Assembly (NCBI GenBank): GCA_965234685.1
Contig: OZ248539.1
Span: 1-64,000, forward strand
Origin: Fimbriimonas planktonicus
GTDB lineage: Bacteria; Armatimonadota; Fimbriimonadia; Fimbriimonadales; Fimbriimonadaceae
Direction of reading: 5' to 3'
DNA: 64,000 bases
Shown: in pieces, positions 1-8,883 of the stretch
Layout: the number at the start of each line of letters is the position of its first letter
How positions within the stretch are numbered: the first letter of the stretch is position 1
Notes under the pieces: model-generated
What the model was told of the DNA's origin: nothing
What the model saw: the letters and a program-made list of their open reading frames with translations, nothing else
Database searches by the model: none
Position numbers and translations under genes: made by a program

Positions 1-1374
1 ATGAAGGACCTGTTTAGTGACGCCGCCGGGAACGCGCCAGAAACACTGTTGGCAGCCTGGTCACGCGTACAAGATCGACTCGCTGAAGAGATCAATACCG
101 CCTGGATGGACCGATTCATCCGTCCCCTGCAGCCATTAGAATTTGCCGAGGGTGTGCTCAAAATCGGCGCTCCCGGGAAGTTCGTTTATGAGTGGGTGCG
201 AGAGCGACACATCGCAGACATAAAAATTGCATTTGAAGATGAATTAGGAGAAGAGGTTCGGCTGGAGTTGGTGCCGATGAGTCGCCAGAACCCGGCGACC
301 GCTGAGCTTGGCGTGGCAACCGTCACCGCTGCCGCGCCGCCAAAGGCGCGTTTCGAGCCGAATCCACGCTTTTCCTTTGACCGCCTCGTTGTAGGTCAGA
401 GCAACCGACTCGCCGTCGCCGGTGCGAAAGCCGTAGGCAGCAGCCCGGGGGATAAGTACAACCCGCTTTTCATCTACGGACCAAGCGGCTTGGGCAAGAC
501 CCACATGCTCCACGCGATTGCGATTGAGCTCAAGCGCAATCGACCCGACCTTTTGGTCGAGTACATCAGCGCGCAGCAGTTTGCGGAAGATTTCGTCAAT
601 GCCCTGCAGGGCAACCGCATCGAGCAGTTCCGCCGTTCGCAGCGCACCGCTGGCGTATGGCTGGTGGACGATATCCAGTTCATCGCCGGGAAGGACAAAA
701 CGCAGGAAGAGGTGTTCCACACCTTCAACACCCTGCAGCAGTTCGGAAAGCAGATTGTGCTCACGGCGGACCGACCACCACGCGACTTGTATTCGATGGA
801 CGACCGACTTCGGTCACGATTTGAGGCCGGATTGGTGGCCGACGTCCAGATGCCAGATACCGAAACGCGGTGCGCGATCATCCAGTCAAAGGCAGATCAG
901 GATCAGATCGCGATTTCGCACGAGGTTGCAATGTTCTTGGCGCAGACGGTGCCCGGCAACATCCGAGTGTTGGAAGGTGCCCTAACGCGGATTGCGGCTT
1001 TCGCCAGCTTGGAAAACATCCCGCTGGACATCGATTTGGCGTCGGATATGGTGGACAAGTACTACCAGGCCAGCCTCACCAAGCCCGGCTTTACGCAGAT
1101 TCTCGAGGCGGTGAGCAAGCACTACGGCATCCCGAGCCCGGACATCAAGGGTACGTCTCGGAAGGCTCCAATCGCTTTGGCTCGCCACGTTGCGGTGTAC
1201 ATGACGCGGCGGATCACCGGCGACTCATGGAACCACATCGGTTCGCTATTCGGGGATCGTGACCACACGTCGATGATGCATGGCTACCAGAAGATCGACG
1301 AGTTGATGCAGAAGGATAAGGACTTCCGCGCCACCATCACGATGCTCATTCGAAACGTGTATCCAGAGGGATAA
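1..1374 (+). CDS. dnaA: Chromosomal replication initiator DnaA
   Basis: Binds DnaA boxes at oriC as an ATP-bound filament, melts the origin and helps load the replicative helicase. The 457 residues match the family's usual length. Visible parts are an N-terminal interaction domain (about 1-90), a linker, an AAA+ domain with Walker A GPSGLGKT (160-167) and Walker B LVDDIQF (221-227), and a C-terminal DNA-binding domain with the signature DRDHTSMMHGYQKI (419-432). The window opens exactly on its ATG, so its promoter and any origin-side sequence lie outside. The gene downstream is not dnaN but a DinB-like protein whose ATG is 3 bases after the dnaA stop. Confidence 0.98.
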   Translation: MKDLFSDAAGNAPETLLAAWSRVQDRLAEEINTAWMDRFIRPLQPLEFAEGVLKIGAPGKFVYEWVRERHIADIKIAFEDELGEEVRLELVPMSRQNPATAELGVATVTAAAPPKARFEPNPRFSFDRLVVGQSNRLAVAGAKAVGSSPGDKYNPLFIYGPSGLGKTHMLHAIAIELKRNRPDLLVEYISAQQFAEDFVNALQGNRIEQFRRSQRTAGVWLVDDIQFIAGKDKTQEEVFHTFNTLQQFGKQIVLTADRPPRDLYSMDDRLRSRFEAGLVADVQMPDTETRCAIIQSKADQDQIAISHEVAMFLAQTVPGNIRVLEGALTRIAAFASLENIPLDIDLASDMVDKYYQASLTKPGFTQILEAVSKHYGIPSPDIKGTSRKAPIALARHVAVYMTRRITGDSWNHIGSLFGDRDHTSMMHGYQKIDELMQKDKDFRATITMLIRNVYPEG

Positions 1375-1377
1375 GTC

Positions 1378-1890
1378 ATGACCCACGACGAGTTGGTGAG
1401 ATCGGCGAAGCAAAGGCTCGAAGATCAGACCGTTCGTCTTCGCACGGTTCTCGCGAACATGCCGGATGAGAAGTGGAATCGCCCTGGCAACCCGCTTTCC
1501 GTTGGTCAGATCATCGAGCATTTGGTGATCGTGAATCGTGCGTACGTCCAGGAACTTGAAGGACTTGTTCGGCAGGCACCGGAAAATGGCGGTGAACTGC
1601 CTGCGCGTTACTCCATTGCTGGAAAACTGCTGATCAATGCCGCGGGGCCAGATAGCAATGCGCCGATGCCGGGTTCAGTTGCGCCTCGTCCGGGAGAAAT
1701 TCCGCGCGGAATCGAGACGGAGTTCTTTGCCCTCAACGAGAAGATCGTGACTGCTTGCGACTTGGCACTTGGCAAGAACCTCTCGGTCGTAAAGTTCAAA
1801 AACCCAATTGTTTGGGATCATCGTGATGCGGTTGCCCGATATGTTCGAAGTGCTTACGCAACATGGCGAACGGCATACGCGCCAGATTGA
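1378..1890 (+). CDS. DinB-like four-helix domain protein
   Basis: A 170-residue protein that looks like the DinB/DUF664 four-helix-bundle superfamily, whose members are often metal-binding thiol-dependent enzymes of unknown substrate. The N-terminal half has the typical first helix and an EH pair (IIEHLVIVNRAY); the C-terminal helix starts WDHRDAVARYV. The usual second histidine of the last helix is not obvious, so metal binding is uncertain. It starts 3 bases after the dnaA stop and probably shares the dnaA transcript. No specific function can be assigned. Confidence 0.7.
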   Translation: MTHDELVRSAKQRLEDQTVRLRTVLANMPDEKWNRPGNPLSVGQIIEHLVIVNRAYVQELEGLVRQAPENGGELPARYSIAGKLLINAAGPDSNAPMPGSVAPRPGEIPRGIETEFFALNEKIVTACDLALGKNLSVVKFKNPIVWDHRDAVARYVRSAYATWRTAYAPD

Positions 1891-1917
1891 AGCGCTCGCC
1901 ACATCGTAGGCTATGCT
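1887..1917 (+). promoter_or_regulatory. Candidate promoter of the creatininase-like gene
   Basis: TTGAAG (1887-1892), 19-base spacer, TATGCT (1912-1917). The -10 ends 6 bases before the GTG at 1924, so a transcript would start at or next to the start codon. The spacer is longer than ideal. The box overlaps the 3' end of the DinB-like gene. Confidence 0.35.
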
Positions 1918-1923
1918 TTCTGG

Positions 1924-2673
1924 GTGATTCTCAGCGAACTGACATCGCCACAAGTTGAAGTGCTGTCGCGAGAGATTGTGTGCCTGATACCGACCGGGGC
2001 CACGGAGCAACACGGCCCGCACTTGCCGATTGGAACGGATTGGATGCTGGCGGAAGCGTTTGGAAAGGCGGTGGAAGCGAACCTGCCGGAGCAAGTACTT
2101 TTAGTCCCCACCTTGGCTTGCGGCGTCAGCCCGCACCATATGGCTTTCGCGGGAACGCTGAGTTTGAGTCCAACGGTTTACATCCAAGCCATCCAGGAAA
2201 TGATCGGATCGCTTGTTGCGCACGGATTCCGGCGCTTCTATATCTTGAACGGCCACGGAGGAAACTCGCCTGCGAATGAGTTGGCATTGCGGATGGTTAA
2301 GCAAAGCCATCCCAACTGCTGGTTGGCGCATGCGGACTACTACCAAGTTGCGAACTCTGACATTTCGCAGCTCGCGGGAGGCGTTGGGATGGGCCACGCG
2401 GACGAAGTCGAAACGAGTTTGATGCTTCATTGCCGACCCGAGTTGGTTCAAACGCACAAACTTGTGGACGACGGACTTGAGCCGGTGCCTTACGTGAGCG
2501 GCCTAATCACAAATTTTAATGAAAGATCGCTTCACGGCGTTGCGGGTAACGCCACTCAAGCGTCGGTTGAGTTGGGCGAAAAGTTATATGAGGCGGTGGT
2601 GGGACGGATGGTTCAAGAAGTTTCGCGATTTGCCGGTACCATCACGCTTCTCGGTCAACCGTATCAAGGCTAA
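1924..2673 (+). CDS. Creatininase family amidohydrolase
   Basis: A 249-residue metal-dependent amidohydrolase of the creatininase/MftE/FAPy-deaminase superfamily. Metal-site motifs are all present: GATEQHGPHLPIGTD near the N-terminus (Glu, His and Asp ligands), the NGHGGN turn in the middle and GHADEVETSLML in the C-terminal half. It starts with GTG. The family covers creatinine, mycofactocin-precursor and formamidopyrimidine substrates, and the neighbours do not decide between them. The gene sits alone between a DinB-like protein and a barrel protein. Confidence 0.85.
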   Translation: MILSELTSPQVEVLSREIVCLIPTGATEQHGPHLPIGTDWMLAEAFGKAVEANLPEQVLLVPTLACGVSPHHMAFAGTLSLSPTVYIQAIQEMIGSLVAHGFRRFYILNGHGGNSPANELALRMVKQSHPNCWLAHADYYQVANSDISQLAGGVGMGHADEVETSLMLHCRPELVQTHKLVDDGLEPVPYVSGLITNFNERSLHGVAGNATQASVELGEKLYEAVVGRMVQEVSRFAGTITLLGQPYQG

Positions 2674-2677
2674 AAAA

Positions 2678-3217
2678 ATGAACGCACGTCTCACCCTCGT
2701 TGGTCTCTCCGCGCTTGCGGCATCTTCGGCATTTGCTCAGACCGCTCAAATCGGTCCAGACTTCGGCGTCTTCTTCCCAACGAGTCGGGAAGTCCGGGAC
2801 GCGTTTGGCGATACGATTCCAGACTTCGGATTTGGTCGAACTCGAACGAGCGTTGCCGGTAAGCCCAGCCTACGCACAGACTTCGGCGTTTTGACCGCAC
2901 AGAAGAACGGTAACAAGTTGCTGATTCTCCCATTCACTCTTCAGACCGAATTCCGTTTGACCCAGGACGAGAATCGAGGCGGTTTCCAGCCCTATGCGCG
3001 ACTTGGCGTTGGCGCGGCTTATTATGATTACGCGATCACGACGACTTCCGGACGAAACGCGGCGAAGACCGTTGGACTCACCAGCAGCGCCGAACTCGGG
3101 GTAGTGTTTGCTCAGCGTTGGAATCTTTACGGCAAGTACCAGTACTTCCAGCAGCGCGGCGGATTCGATTTCAGCGGTGTCACAGTAGGCGTTTCCTACA
3201 GCTTGCTGAACTTCTAA
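2678..3217 (+). CDS. Secreted outer-membrane beta-barrel-like protein
   Basis: The likely start is the ATG at 2678, 4 bases after the creatininase stop, because it gives a clean signal peptide (MNARLTLVGLSALAASSAFA, cleavage after AFA). The mature part of about 160 residues alternates short beta-strand-like segments rich in glycine and aromatic residues and ends SYSLLNF with a terminal phenylalanine, as outer-membrane barrels do. An in-frame ATG further upstream lies inside the creatininase gene and would bury the signal peptide. No specific family is recognised. Confidence 0.7.
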   Translation: MNARLTLVGLSALAASSAFAQTAQIGPDFGVFFPTSREVRDAFGDTIPDFGFGRTRTSVAGKPSLRTDFGVLTAQKNGNKLLILPFTLQTEFRLTQDENRGGFQPYARLGVGAAYYDYAITTTSGRNAAKTVGLTSSAELGVVFAQRWNLYGKYQYFQQRGGFDFSGVTVGVSYSLLNF

Positions 3218-3310
3218 AGACGACGATCAGGTTGGTGCAACGGAGATGTGGATATAGCAACGTAATCGAACCTCGATTCTGTTTCTGCTCCCATCTCCTA
3301 TTGCGTCCCT

Positions 3311-4588
3311 ATGTCTAAGAAATCCGAACAACCCCCTATTCTCGAACGTGCCGTACTTGTCTTCGTCAACGAAGATGAAGCGGAAGACCTTGTCGTTGAA
3401 GAAGAGCTCATTGGCCTTTGCGAAGCTGCCCAAGTTGAGCCCGTCGCGACCATCCGCCAACGCCTAAGCCGACCTTATAAGGGCAACTACGTTGGCACCG
3501 GCAAAGTGCAAGAAATTGCCATGCTGGTCAACGAATCCGAAGCGGAAGTCGTCATTTTCGACGGCGAGCTTTCCGGGATTCAAAGCCGTAACCTTGAAGA
3601 GAAGTGCAAGGTCAAGGTCGTCGACCGGACCCAGCTTATTCTCGACATCTTTGCCCGCCGTGCTCGAACCAAGGAGGGCATGCTGCAAGTTGAACTCGCC
3701 CAGCTGACCTACATGATGCCAAAGCTCATGTCGGTTTACACCAAGTTCGAACGGCAGAAGGGCGGTATTGGTATGCGCGGTCCGGGTGAAACCAAGCTCG
3801 AAACCGACAAGCGAATGGTGCGAGATCGCATCTCGCGCTTGAACGGCGAAATCGATGAGGTCACCCGCGTTCGCGGCCAGCAAAGAACAAGTCGCCGCAA
3901 GCACCCGTTTCCGTTTGCTTGTATCGTCGGCTATACGTCGGCTGGCAAATCGACCCTGATGAATCGCCTTGCCGGAACGGATGTTCTGGTAGACGCGATG
4001 CCATTCGCAACGCTTGACCCGACGACGCGAAAGATCGATTTGCCCGATGGCTACTCGGTATTCCTTACCGACACGGTTGGTTTCATTCGAAACCTTCCGA
4101 CTCACTTGGTCGCGGCGTTCCAGTCCACGCTTGAAGAAGCGACTTTCGCCGACTTCTTGGTCCACGTGGTCGATGTTTCTGCCCCGAACTGGGACATCCA
4201 GCGCGATGCGGTCATGGAAACGCTGGAGAAGCTTGGCGCAGCGGATAAGCCGATGATCACGCTCTTCAACAAGATCGACCGCTTGGAAGACCAGACGATT
4301 CCGCGTCGATTGGTGGCGGAGTGGCCGAACTCGGTTGCGATTGCAGCGATGCCTGGAATCGGGATGGACGACTTGTTTGCAGCGGTGCTGAACCAAGTTC
4401 AGGAGTTGCTCGGGATTGCGTATGTGCTGATTCCGTACAGCCACCAGCACTGGGTGCAGGAATGCTACGACTACGGCCGTGTGCATCGGGTCGAATACAA
4501 AGAAAACGGCATCTACCTGGAAGGCGAGCTCGTTTCCCAGCTTCGCCAGAAGCTAGCGCCATACGAAGTCGCTCCGATGCCCGCATGA
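3311..4588 (+). CDS. hflX: GTPase HflX
   Basis: A ribosome-associated GTPase that splits stalled or hibernating 70S ribosomes. The N-terminal HflX domain contains YKGNYVGTGKVQEI and the glycine-rich GPGETKLETDKR segment. The G domain has G1 GYTSAGKST (207-215), G3 DTVGF (254-258) and G4 NKID (320-323). Its 425 residues are typical. It is followed with an ATGA overlap by prmC, then def and fmt, making a translation-related cluster. A run TTGGTG (3232) and TATAGC (3253) upstream could be promoter elements, but the 15-base spacing is poor. Confidence 0.95.
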   Translation: MSKKSEQPPILERAVLVFVNEDEAEDLVVEEELIGLCEAAQVEPVATIRQRLSRPYKGNYVGTGKVQEIAMLVNESEAEVVIFDGELSGIQSRNLEEKCKVKVVDRTQLILDIFARRARTKEGMLQVELAQLTYMMPKLMSVYTKFERQKGGIGMRGPGETKLETDKRMVRDRISRLNGEIDEVTRVRGQQRTSRRKHPFPFACIVGYTSAGKSTLMNRLAGTDVLVDAMPFATLDPTTRKIDLPDGYSVFLTDTVGFIRNLPTHLVAAFQSTLEEATFADFLVHVVDVSAPNWDIQRDAVMETLEKLGAADKPMITLFNKIDRLEDQTIPRRLVAEWPNSVAIAAMPGIGMDDLFAAVLNQVQELLGIAYVLIPYSHQHWVQECYDYGRVHRVEYKENGIYLEGELVSQLRQKLAPYEVAPMPA

Positions 4589-5403
4589 CGGTTCGATCTT
4601 GGCTCACGATGGCCCGCGAGCAACTTGAACTCGCGGGCGTTCCTTCCGCAAAGCTGGAGTCGGAAATATTGCTTGGTCACTCTCTCGGACTAGAGCGGTC
4701 CTTCTTGCTCTCGCATCCAGACGAGGACATTGCCGAGTTGCCCGCGAATGCGCTGCTCGGGCGACGTTTAAATGGCGAGCCGCTTTCGTATCTGCTCGGG
4801 TTTCGGGAGTTTTACGGTCGCCGATTTTCGGTCAATCCCGACGTGCTGATTCCTCGACACGAAACGGAGGAGGTCGTGGAAGCTGCTTTGGGCTTGCCGC
4901 TAGCTTCGGATGCCGTCGTTGTGGATGTCGGGACCGGCTCAGGCTGTATCGCGGTCACTTGCGCGCTGGAGCGGCCACGATGGCAGGTTTTTGCCACCGA
5001 CATCTCGGCGAGGGCGATTCAGGTTGCGAGCCGGAATTCGGATGCACTTGGGGCCTCGGTTCAGTTCTTCCTGGCCGATTTGCTTGATCCGATGACGGAT
5101 GAAATGTTTGATCTCGTGATCTCGAATCCCCCCTACATTGGCCGGCAGGAAGTTCTCGAGTCCCAGGTCGCGGATTACGAGCCAGGGCAGGCTTTATTTG
5201 CAGAAGATCAGGGCTTGGCCATCATTCGACGACTGGCCCAGGCAAGGTCGAAACTGAAACCGGGTGGCTGGATGGTGATGGAGATGGGGCACGAACAAGG
5301 CGAACCCGTCGCGATCATTTTTCAAGAAGCTGGCTGGGAAGCGGTGGAAGTGCGGAAGGACCTTGGTGGGCGGGACCGGATTCTCGTGGCCAGAGCATCG
5401 TGA
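4585..5403 (+). CDS. prmC: Release factor glutamine methyltransferase PrmC
   Basis: Methylates the GGQ glutamine of peptide release factors 1 and 2 using S-adenosylmethionine. The SAM-binding motif VDVGTGSGC begins at residue 113 and the catalytic NPPY is at 181-184. An N-terminal helical domain precedes the Rossmann domain. The chosen ATG at 4585 overlaps the hflX stop (ATGA), gives 272 residues and fits the family length; the open frame upstream runs inside hflX and is not protein-like. Confidence 0.93.
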   Translation: MTVRSWLTMAREQLELAGVPSAKLESEILLGHSLGLERSFLLSHPDEDIAELPANALLGRRLNGEPLSYLLGFREFYGRRFSVNPDVLIPRHETEEVVEAALGLPLASDAVVVDVGTGSGCIAVTCALERPRWQVFATDISARAIQVASRNSDALGASVQFFLADLLDPMTDEMFDLVISNPPYIGRQEVLESQVADYEPGQALFAEDQGLAIIRRLAQARSKLKPGGWMVMEMGHEQGEPVAIIFQEAGWEAVEVRKDLGGRDRILVARAS

Positions 5404-5428
5404 CCGTACGTGTCACAATTAGCGGCAT

Positions 5429-5956
5429 ATGTTGGTAGTTGTTCCGGACGAGTTTCAGTACTTGTACGTCCAGAATGACGAGCGTCCGGTAGTCAAAATC
5501 CCGGCCGATGTCCTTCGGGCAGTTGCGGCACCCGTGCCGAAGATCACGAAGAAAACCCAGTTCTTGATCGACGATATGGTCCGGATCATGAAAAAGGCGA
5601 GCGGGATCGGTTTGGCCGCACCTCAGGTTGGCGTGAGTAGCCGACTGATCGTGATTGCACCGGACGACATGAAGCCGATGGCGCTGATCAACCCGCGGGT
5701 GATCCGCGAGGAAGGCGAGCAGATCGGGCAGGAAGGTTGTCTCAGTATTCCGGGGCTCTATGGCGATGTCATTCGAGCGGCTTACATCGAAGTTGAGGCG
5801 ATTGATCGACGCGGCAATCTCATCACCCTGGAACTTGAGGGCCTGCCCGCCCGAGTGGTGCTGCACGAGGTGGATCACTTGGATGGAGTTTTGTTCACCG
5901 ACAAAGTCGATCCGAAGACGCTGAATTGGCGAGATCCCGACGGTCCCGACGATTGA
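5429..5956 (+). CDS. def: Peptide deformylase
   Basis: Removes the formyl group from the initiator methionine of new proteins. All three motifs are intact: GIGLAAPQVG (59-68), EGCLS (102-106, metal cysteine) and HEVDH (146-150, two metal histidines and the catalytic glutamate). The N-terminus carries about 20 extra residues before the usual core (MLVVVPDEFQYL). It lies 25 bases after prmC and 15 before fmt, the standard def-fmt pairing. Confidence 0.95.
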   Translation: MLVVVPDEFQYLYVQNDERPVVKIPADVLRAVAAPVPKITKKTQFLIDDMVRIMKKASGIGLAAPQVGVSSRLIVIAPDDMKPMALINPRVIREEGEQIGQEGCLSIPGLYGDVIRAAYIEVEAIDRRGNLITLELEGLPARVVLHEVDHLDGVLFTDKVDPKTLNWRDPDGPDD

Positions 5957-5971
5957 TGCCGCAGGCAACCC

Positions 5972-6889
5972 ATGGCCAGAATCGTTTACTTTGGAACCGG
6001 TGAATTCGCCGTCGCGCCTTTAGTGGCGGTTCGCGAGCACGTGGTGCTCGTCGTTAGCCAGCCAGACCGGCCGCAGGGGCGCGGACTGAGCCTTCGGGCT
6101 TCCCCGGTAAAGGTCAAAGCGGTTGAACTTGGACTGCCCGTGCAAACGCCTGAGAAAGCGCGAGACCCTGAGTTTGTTGAGTTCGTGCGGTCGCTGGAAG
6201 CCGACTTTTTGCTCGTTGCTAGCTACGGGCAAATCCTCTCCGTGAAGCTGCTCGGGGCCGCTACCCACGGCGGGATTAACTTGCACGGATCGATCTTGCC
6301 GCGATACCGCGGGGCTGCTCCGATTCAGCGGGCGATCATGAACGGCGACCCGGTAACCGGAAACTCCCTCATGCAGATGGCGAAAGGGATGGACACGGGC
6401 GACGTTATTGAGATCGTCGAGACCCCGATCGGACCAGATGAGACGTACGACGAACTTCAAATCCGGTTGTCTGAGATCGCGGCAACCCAGGCAGCGACCT
6501 GGGTTGAGCGACTTGCGGCGGGCGAATATCCTCGAACGGAACAAGACCACGATGCGGCCACCCACGCGGCTAAAATCGAACGAGAGGATGCCGAGTTAAG
6601 GTTTGACCGAACGGCCCAAGCCGAGTACAACCGGTTCCGCGGGGTGACGTCGAATCCAGGTGCTGGCCTGCAAACGGATCGTGGCCGCATCAAGCTTTCG
6701 AAGCTGCGATTTTGCCCCGAGAGCGGCGCTCCGGGCGAGGTTTTGAAGCTTAATCCGCTCACGATTGCCTTCGCGGAGGGCAGTTTAGAGTTTCATGAAG
6801 TTCAGCCGGAAGGTAAAAAACGCATGTCCGGACGAGATTGGGCCAACGGGGCACGGATCACGGTCGGAACGCGTTTAAGTCAAAGTTAG
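5972..6889 (+). CDS. fmt: Methionyl-tRNA formyltransferase
   Basis: Formylates initiator Met-tRNA using 10-formyltetrahydrofolate, the partner reaction to def just upstream. The N-terminal formyltransferase domain contains INLHGSILPRYRGAAPIQ with the catalytic Asn and His, and MDTGDV with the catalytic Asp. The C-terminal OB-like domain is present. The 305 residues match the family. Confidence 0.95.
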   Translation: MARIVYFGTGEFAVAPLVAVREHVVLVVSQPDRPQGRGLSLRASPVKVKAVELGLPVQTPEKARDPEFVEFVRSLEADFLLVASYGQILSVKLLGAATHGGINLHGSILPRYRGAAPIQRAIMNGDPVTGNSLMQMAKGMDTGDVIEIVETPIGPDETYDELQIRLSEIAATQAATWVERLAAGEYPRTEQDHDAATHAAKIEREDAELRFDRTAQAEYNRFRGVTSNPGAGLQTDRGRIKLSKLRFCPESGAPGEVLKLNPLTIAFAEGSLEFHEVQPEGKKRMSGRDWANGARITVGTRLSQS

Positions 6890-6902
6890 CCGCAACACCA
6901 CC

Positions 6903-8186
6903 ATGTCATCCCCCATCGTTCCAAAAGTCAGCCAGCGCCTTGTCGTGCGAACGCTCGTGCTCATGTTCGTTCTCGCTATCGTGCTTGGCGTTTATCAATG
7001 GGCGCAGCAGCAGAAAGGTGACTTTGACCTTGCGCCGTCCGACACGGCTGGCATGATTGCCGCCATCGAGTACAAAGACGAAGGCCAGCAAGTTGTTGCG
7101 TTTAAGCCAGACGGAACGAAGATCGAAAATTCCGGCTGGGAAGCGGGCGTCATCGACCGCGACCTCGTGTGGCAGCCAGACGGCAACCGACTCTTCTTTG
7201 TCAGCGACCGCGCTAAGGTTCCGGGCTCAAACGTCAAGGCATTCAATATTTTCCGTTGGGACGCCGCGCGAGCAAGTGCTCCTAGCCAGCGAACTGTGGG
7301 TACCCGAGGGCGAAGCAATCCTAACTTTGCTGATCAACCTGGCGATGAGGAAAACCGCACGGCCCTGATCGCGTCTGGCGGGTTTGTTCTCGAGTTCGAT
7401 AGCAAGGATCGCGCTACTCGGCAGGTCCTTCCGCCGCTTGGCAACGAAGTTAGCGTCAGCGAAGAGGAAGGGGCTGGAAGTTCTGGTCAGTTCGGCGGGC
7501 TCTATGGTCAGCTCGGAAGCAGTTTCCGACTGGCAAAGTGGGCCGGTGGAAAGCGATACATCGCGGCGATCATGCGCAGCGAAGAGGGTGAGGTCCTGGT
7601 TATTCAGGACACCGAACTTACCGACAAGGGGCAAATTTCCCCTCCGCGCCCGGTGATGGCGGGCGAAAAGATCGAGATTTCGATTGATCCGAAGTCCGGA
7701 AAAGTTGTTTTCTCGGTGACGAATTTCCGCTGGCTTTCGCCAGATCAGATTCCTCCGCAGTTTAAGCAAGGCAACAAGATCACGATTCCGTTTAAGCATG
7801 CGATATGCATCGCGACCCCGGGGGAGCCTAGCTTCGAAGTGATTGCCGCCAGCAACGACGACACGGCATGCTTCGGCGCTCCGGCGGTAAGCCCGAGTGG
7901 CGACCGAGTGGCCCTCACGGTCGGATCCTATGCTGATGGAAACTTGAGCCCACGCGAGATGACGCTGATGCCGGTTTCTTCGGGAGGCGTTCGCGCTGCA
8001 GCGAAGCTTGTCGATGGGGAAGTGTTCGAGCCGTCATGGCATCCAAACGGACAGTCGCTCGCTTTCATCCGTCGCAAGGACAGTAACCGAACGGTCTTCG
8101 CGATCAATGTGGATGGTTCCGGCGAGCGGCAGGTAAGTGGAGATGGCGAATTCGCCTTCCCTCGATTCTCGCCCCAAAGTAAGTAG
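6903..8186 (+). CDS. Membrane-anchored PD40/TolB-like beta-propeller protein
   Basis: A 427-residue protein with one N-terminal membrane segment (about 13-32, VVRTLVLMFVLAIVLGVYQW) and an extracytoplasmic region with PD40-type blades: repeats of the kind WQPDGNRLFFVSD, AVSPSGDRVALT, WHPNGQSLAFIRR and FPRFSPQ. These resemble the TolB propeller, which usually scaffolds protein interactions in the envelope. It starts 13 bases after fmt and may be cotranscribed. No catalytic domain is visible and the partner is unknown. Confidence 0.75.
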   Translation: MSSPIVPKVSQRLVVRTLVLMFVLAIVLGVYQWAQQQKGDFDLAPSDTAGMIAAIEYKDEGQQVVAFKPDGTKIENSGWEAGVIDRDLVWQPDGNRLFFVSDRAKVPGSNVKAFNIFRWDAARASAPSQRTVGTRGRSNPNFADQPGDEENRTALIASGGFVLEFDSKDRATRQVLPPLGNEVSVSEEEGAGSSGQFGGLYGQLGSSFRLAKWAGGKRYIAAIMRSEEGEVLVIQDTELTDKGQISPPRPVMAGEKIEISIDPKSGKVVFSVTNFRWLSPDQIPPQFKQGNKITIPFKHAICIATPGEPSFEVIAASNDDTACFGAPAVSPSGDRVALTVGSYADGNLSPREMTLMPVSSGGVRAAAKLVDGEVFEPSWHPNGQSLAFIRRKDSNRTVFAINVDGSGERQVSGDGEFAFPRFSPQSK

Positions 8187-8189
8187 CGT

Positions 8190-8879
8190 TTATGACTCCG
8201 GATTGAGCCGGCGCGTGATGTCCTCTTGGACATCACGCCACAGTCCGTACTTTTTCCAGTGCGCGGCAACTCGTGCCAGCCAACCCCAAATGTTCATGAA
8301 GTCGCGAAAGACGTCGTTTGCTCCGGCCCAACTCTCGTGGTAGCGGCGACGATACTGAATGCACCAGATGTCGTAGATGACATAATACCAAAGGCATACG
8401 TGGGCGAGCGCCAGTCTTCCCGTTGTTCCACCCAGTAGCCAATCCGCGAGCACCAGTCCCAGCGCACCCCAGACCCAAGCCTGCGGATAGCTGAAGTCGC
8501 GTCTTGAGAATTCTGCGTAGATCGCGAGCCCAATAGACGTGAAGACAAGCGGGCGGGCGTCGAAAGGGATCGTCGCCAGAAGCAGCGACAGCAGACCTAC
8601 GGTGATGACGAGGCTAGCCCCGGTCACTCTCGACTCGATGGTCTGCGATCGAAAGAGGATGCGGAAGAGACCTAGAATGATCGTCCAGCCGAGATAAACC
8701 GCGGCCATCCAAACAGGGTCGAACGCGGGAACAACACCGGAGGCCAACTGGGCCAGAGTCAGGCTCGCCACAAATCTAAAAATCACCTGCCGATTGAATT
8801 CGACCCGGTGCCGGTACGGAAGGTCGTGAACATTGCCCGGAACCTCGATGGGTTCCGGGACATAGTTCGGGATGATCAC
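8190..8879 (-). CDS. Hypothetical multi-pass membrane protein
   Basis: The start is taken as the GTG at 8879, 4 bases after the M16 peptidase stop, giving 229 residues beginning MIIPNYVPEPIEVPGN. Longer in-frame starts run into the peptidase gene. Four to five hydrophobic segments are visible (for example ASLTLAQLASGVV, AVYLGWTIILGLF, TGASLVITVGLLSLLLA and WVWGALGLVLADWLLGG), with a charged cytosolic-looking tail. I do not recognise the family. It is translationally linked to the M16 peptidase and may assist it or share its regulation. Confidence 0.65.
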   Translation of the reverse strand: MIIPNYVPEPIEVPGNVHDLPYRHRVEFNRQVIFRFVASLTLAQLASGVVPAFDPVWMAAVYLGWTIILGLFRILFRSQTIESRVTGASLVITVGLLSLLLATIPFDARPLVFTSIGLAIYAEFSRRDFSYPQAWVWGALGLVLADWLLGGTTGRLALAHVCLWYYVIYDIWCIQYRRRYHESWAGANDVFRDFMNIWGWLARVAAHWKKYGLWRDVQEDITRRLNPES

Positions 8880-8883
8880 GTGC

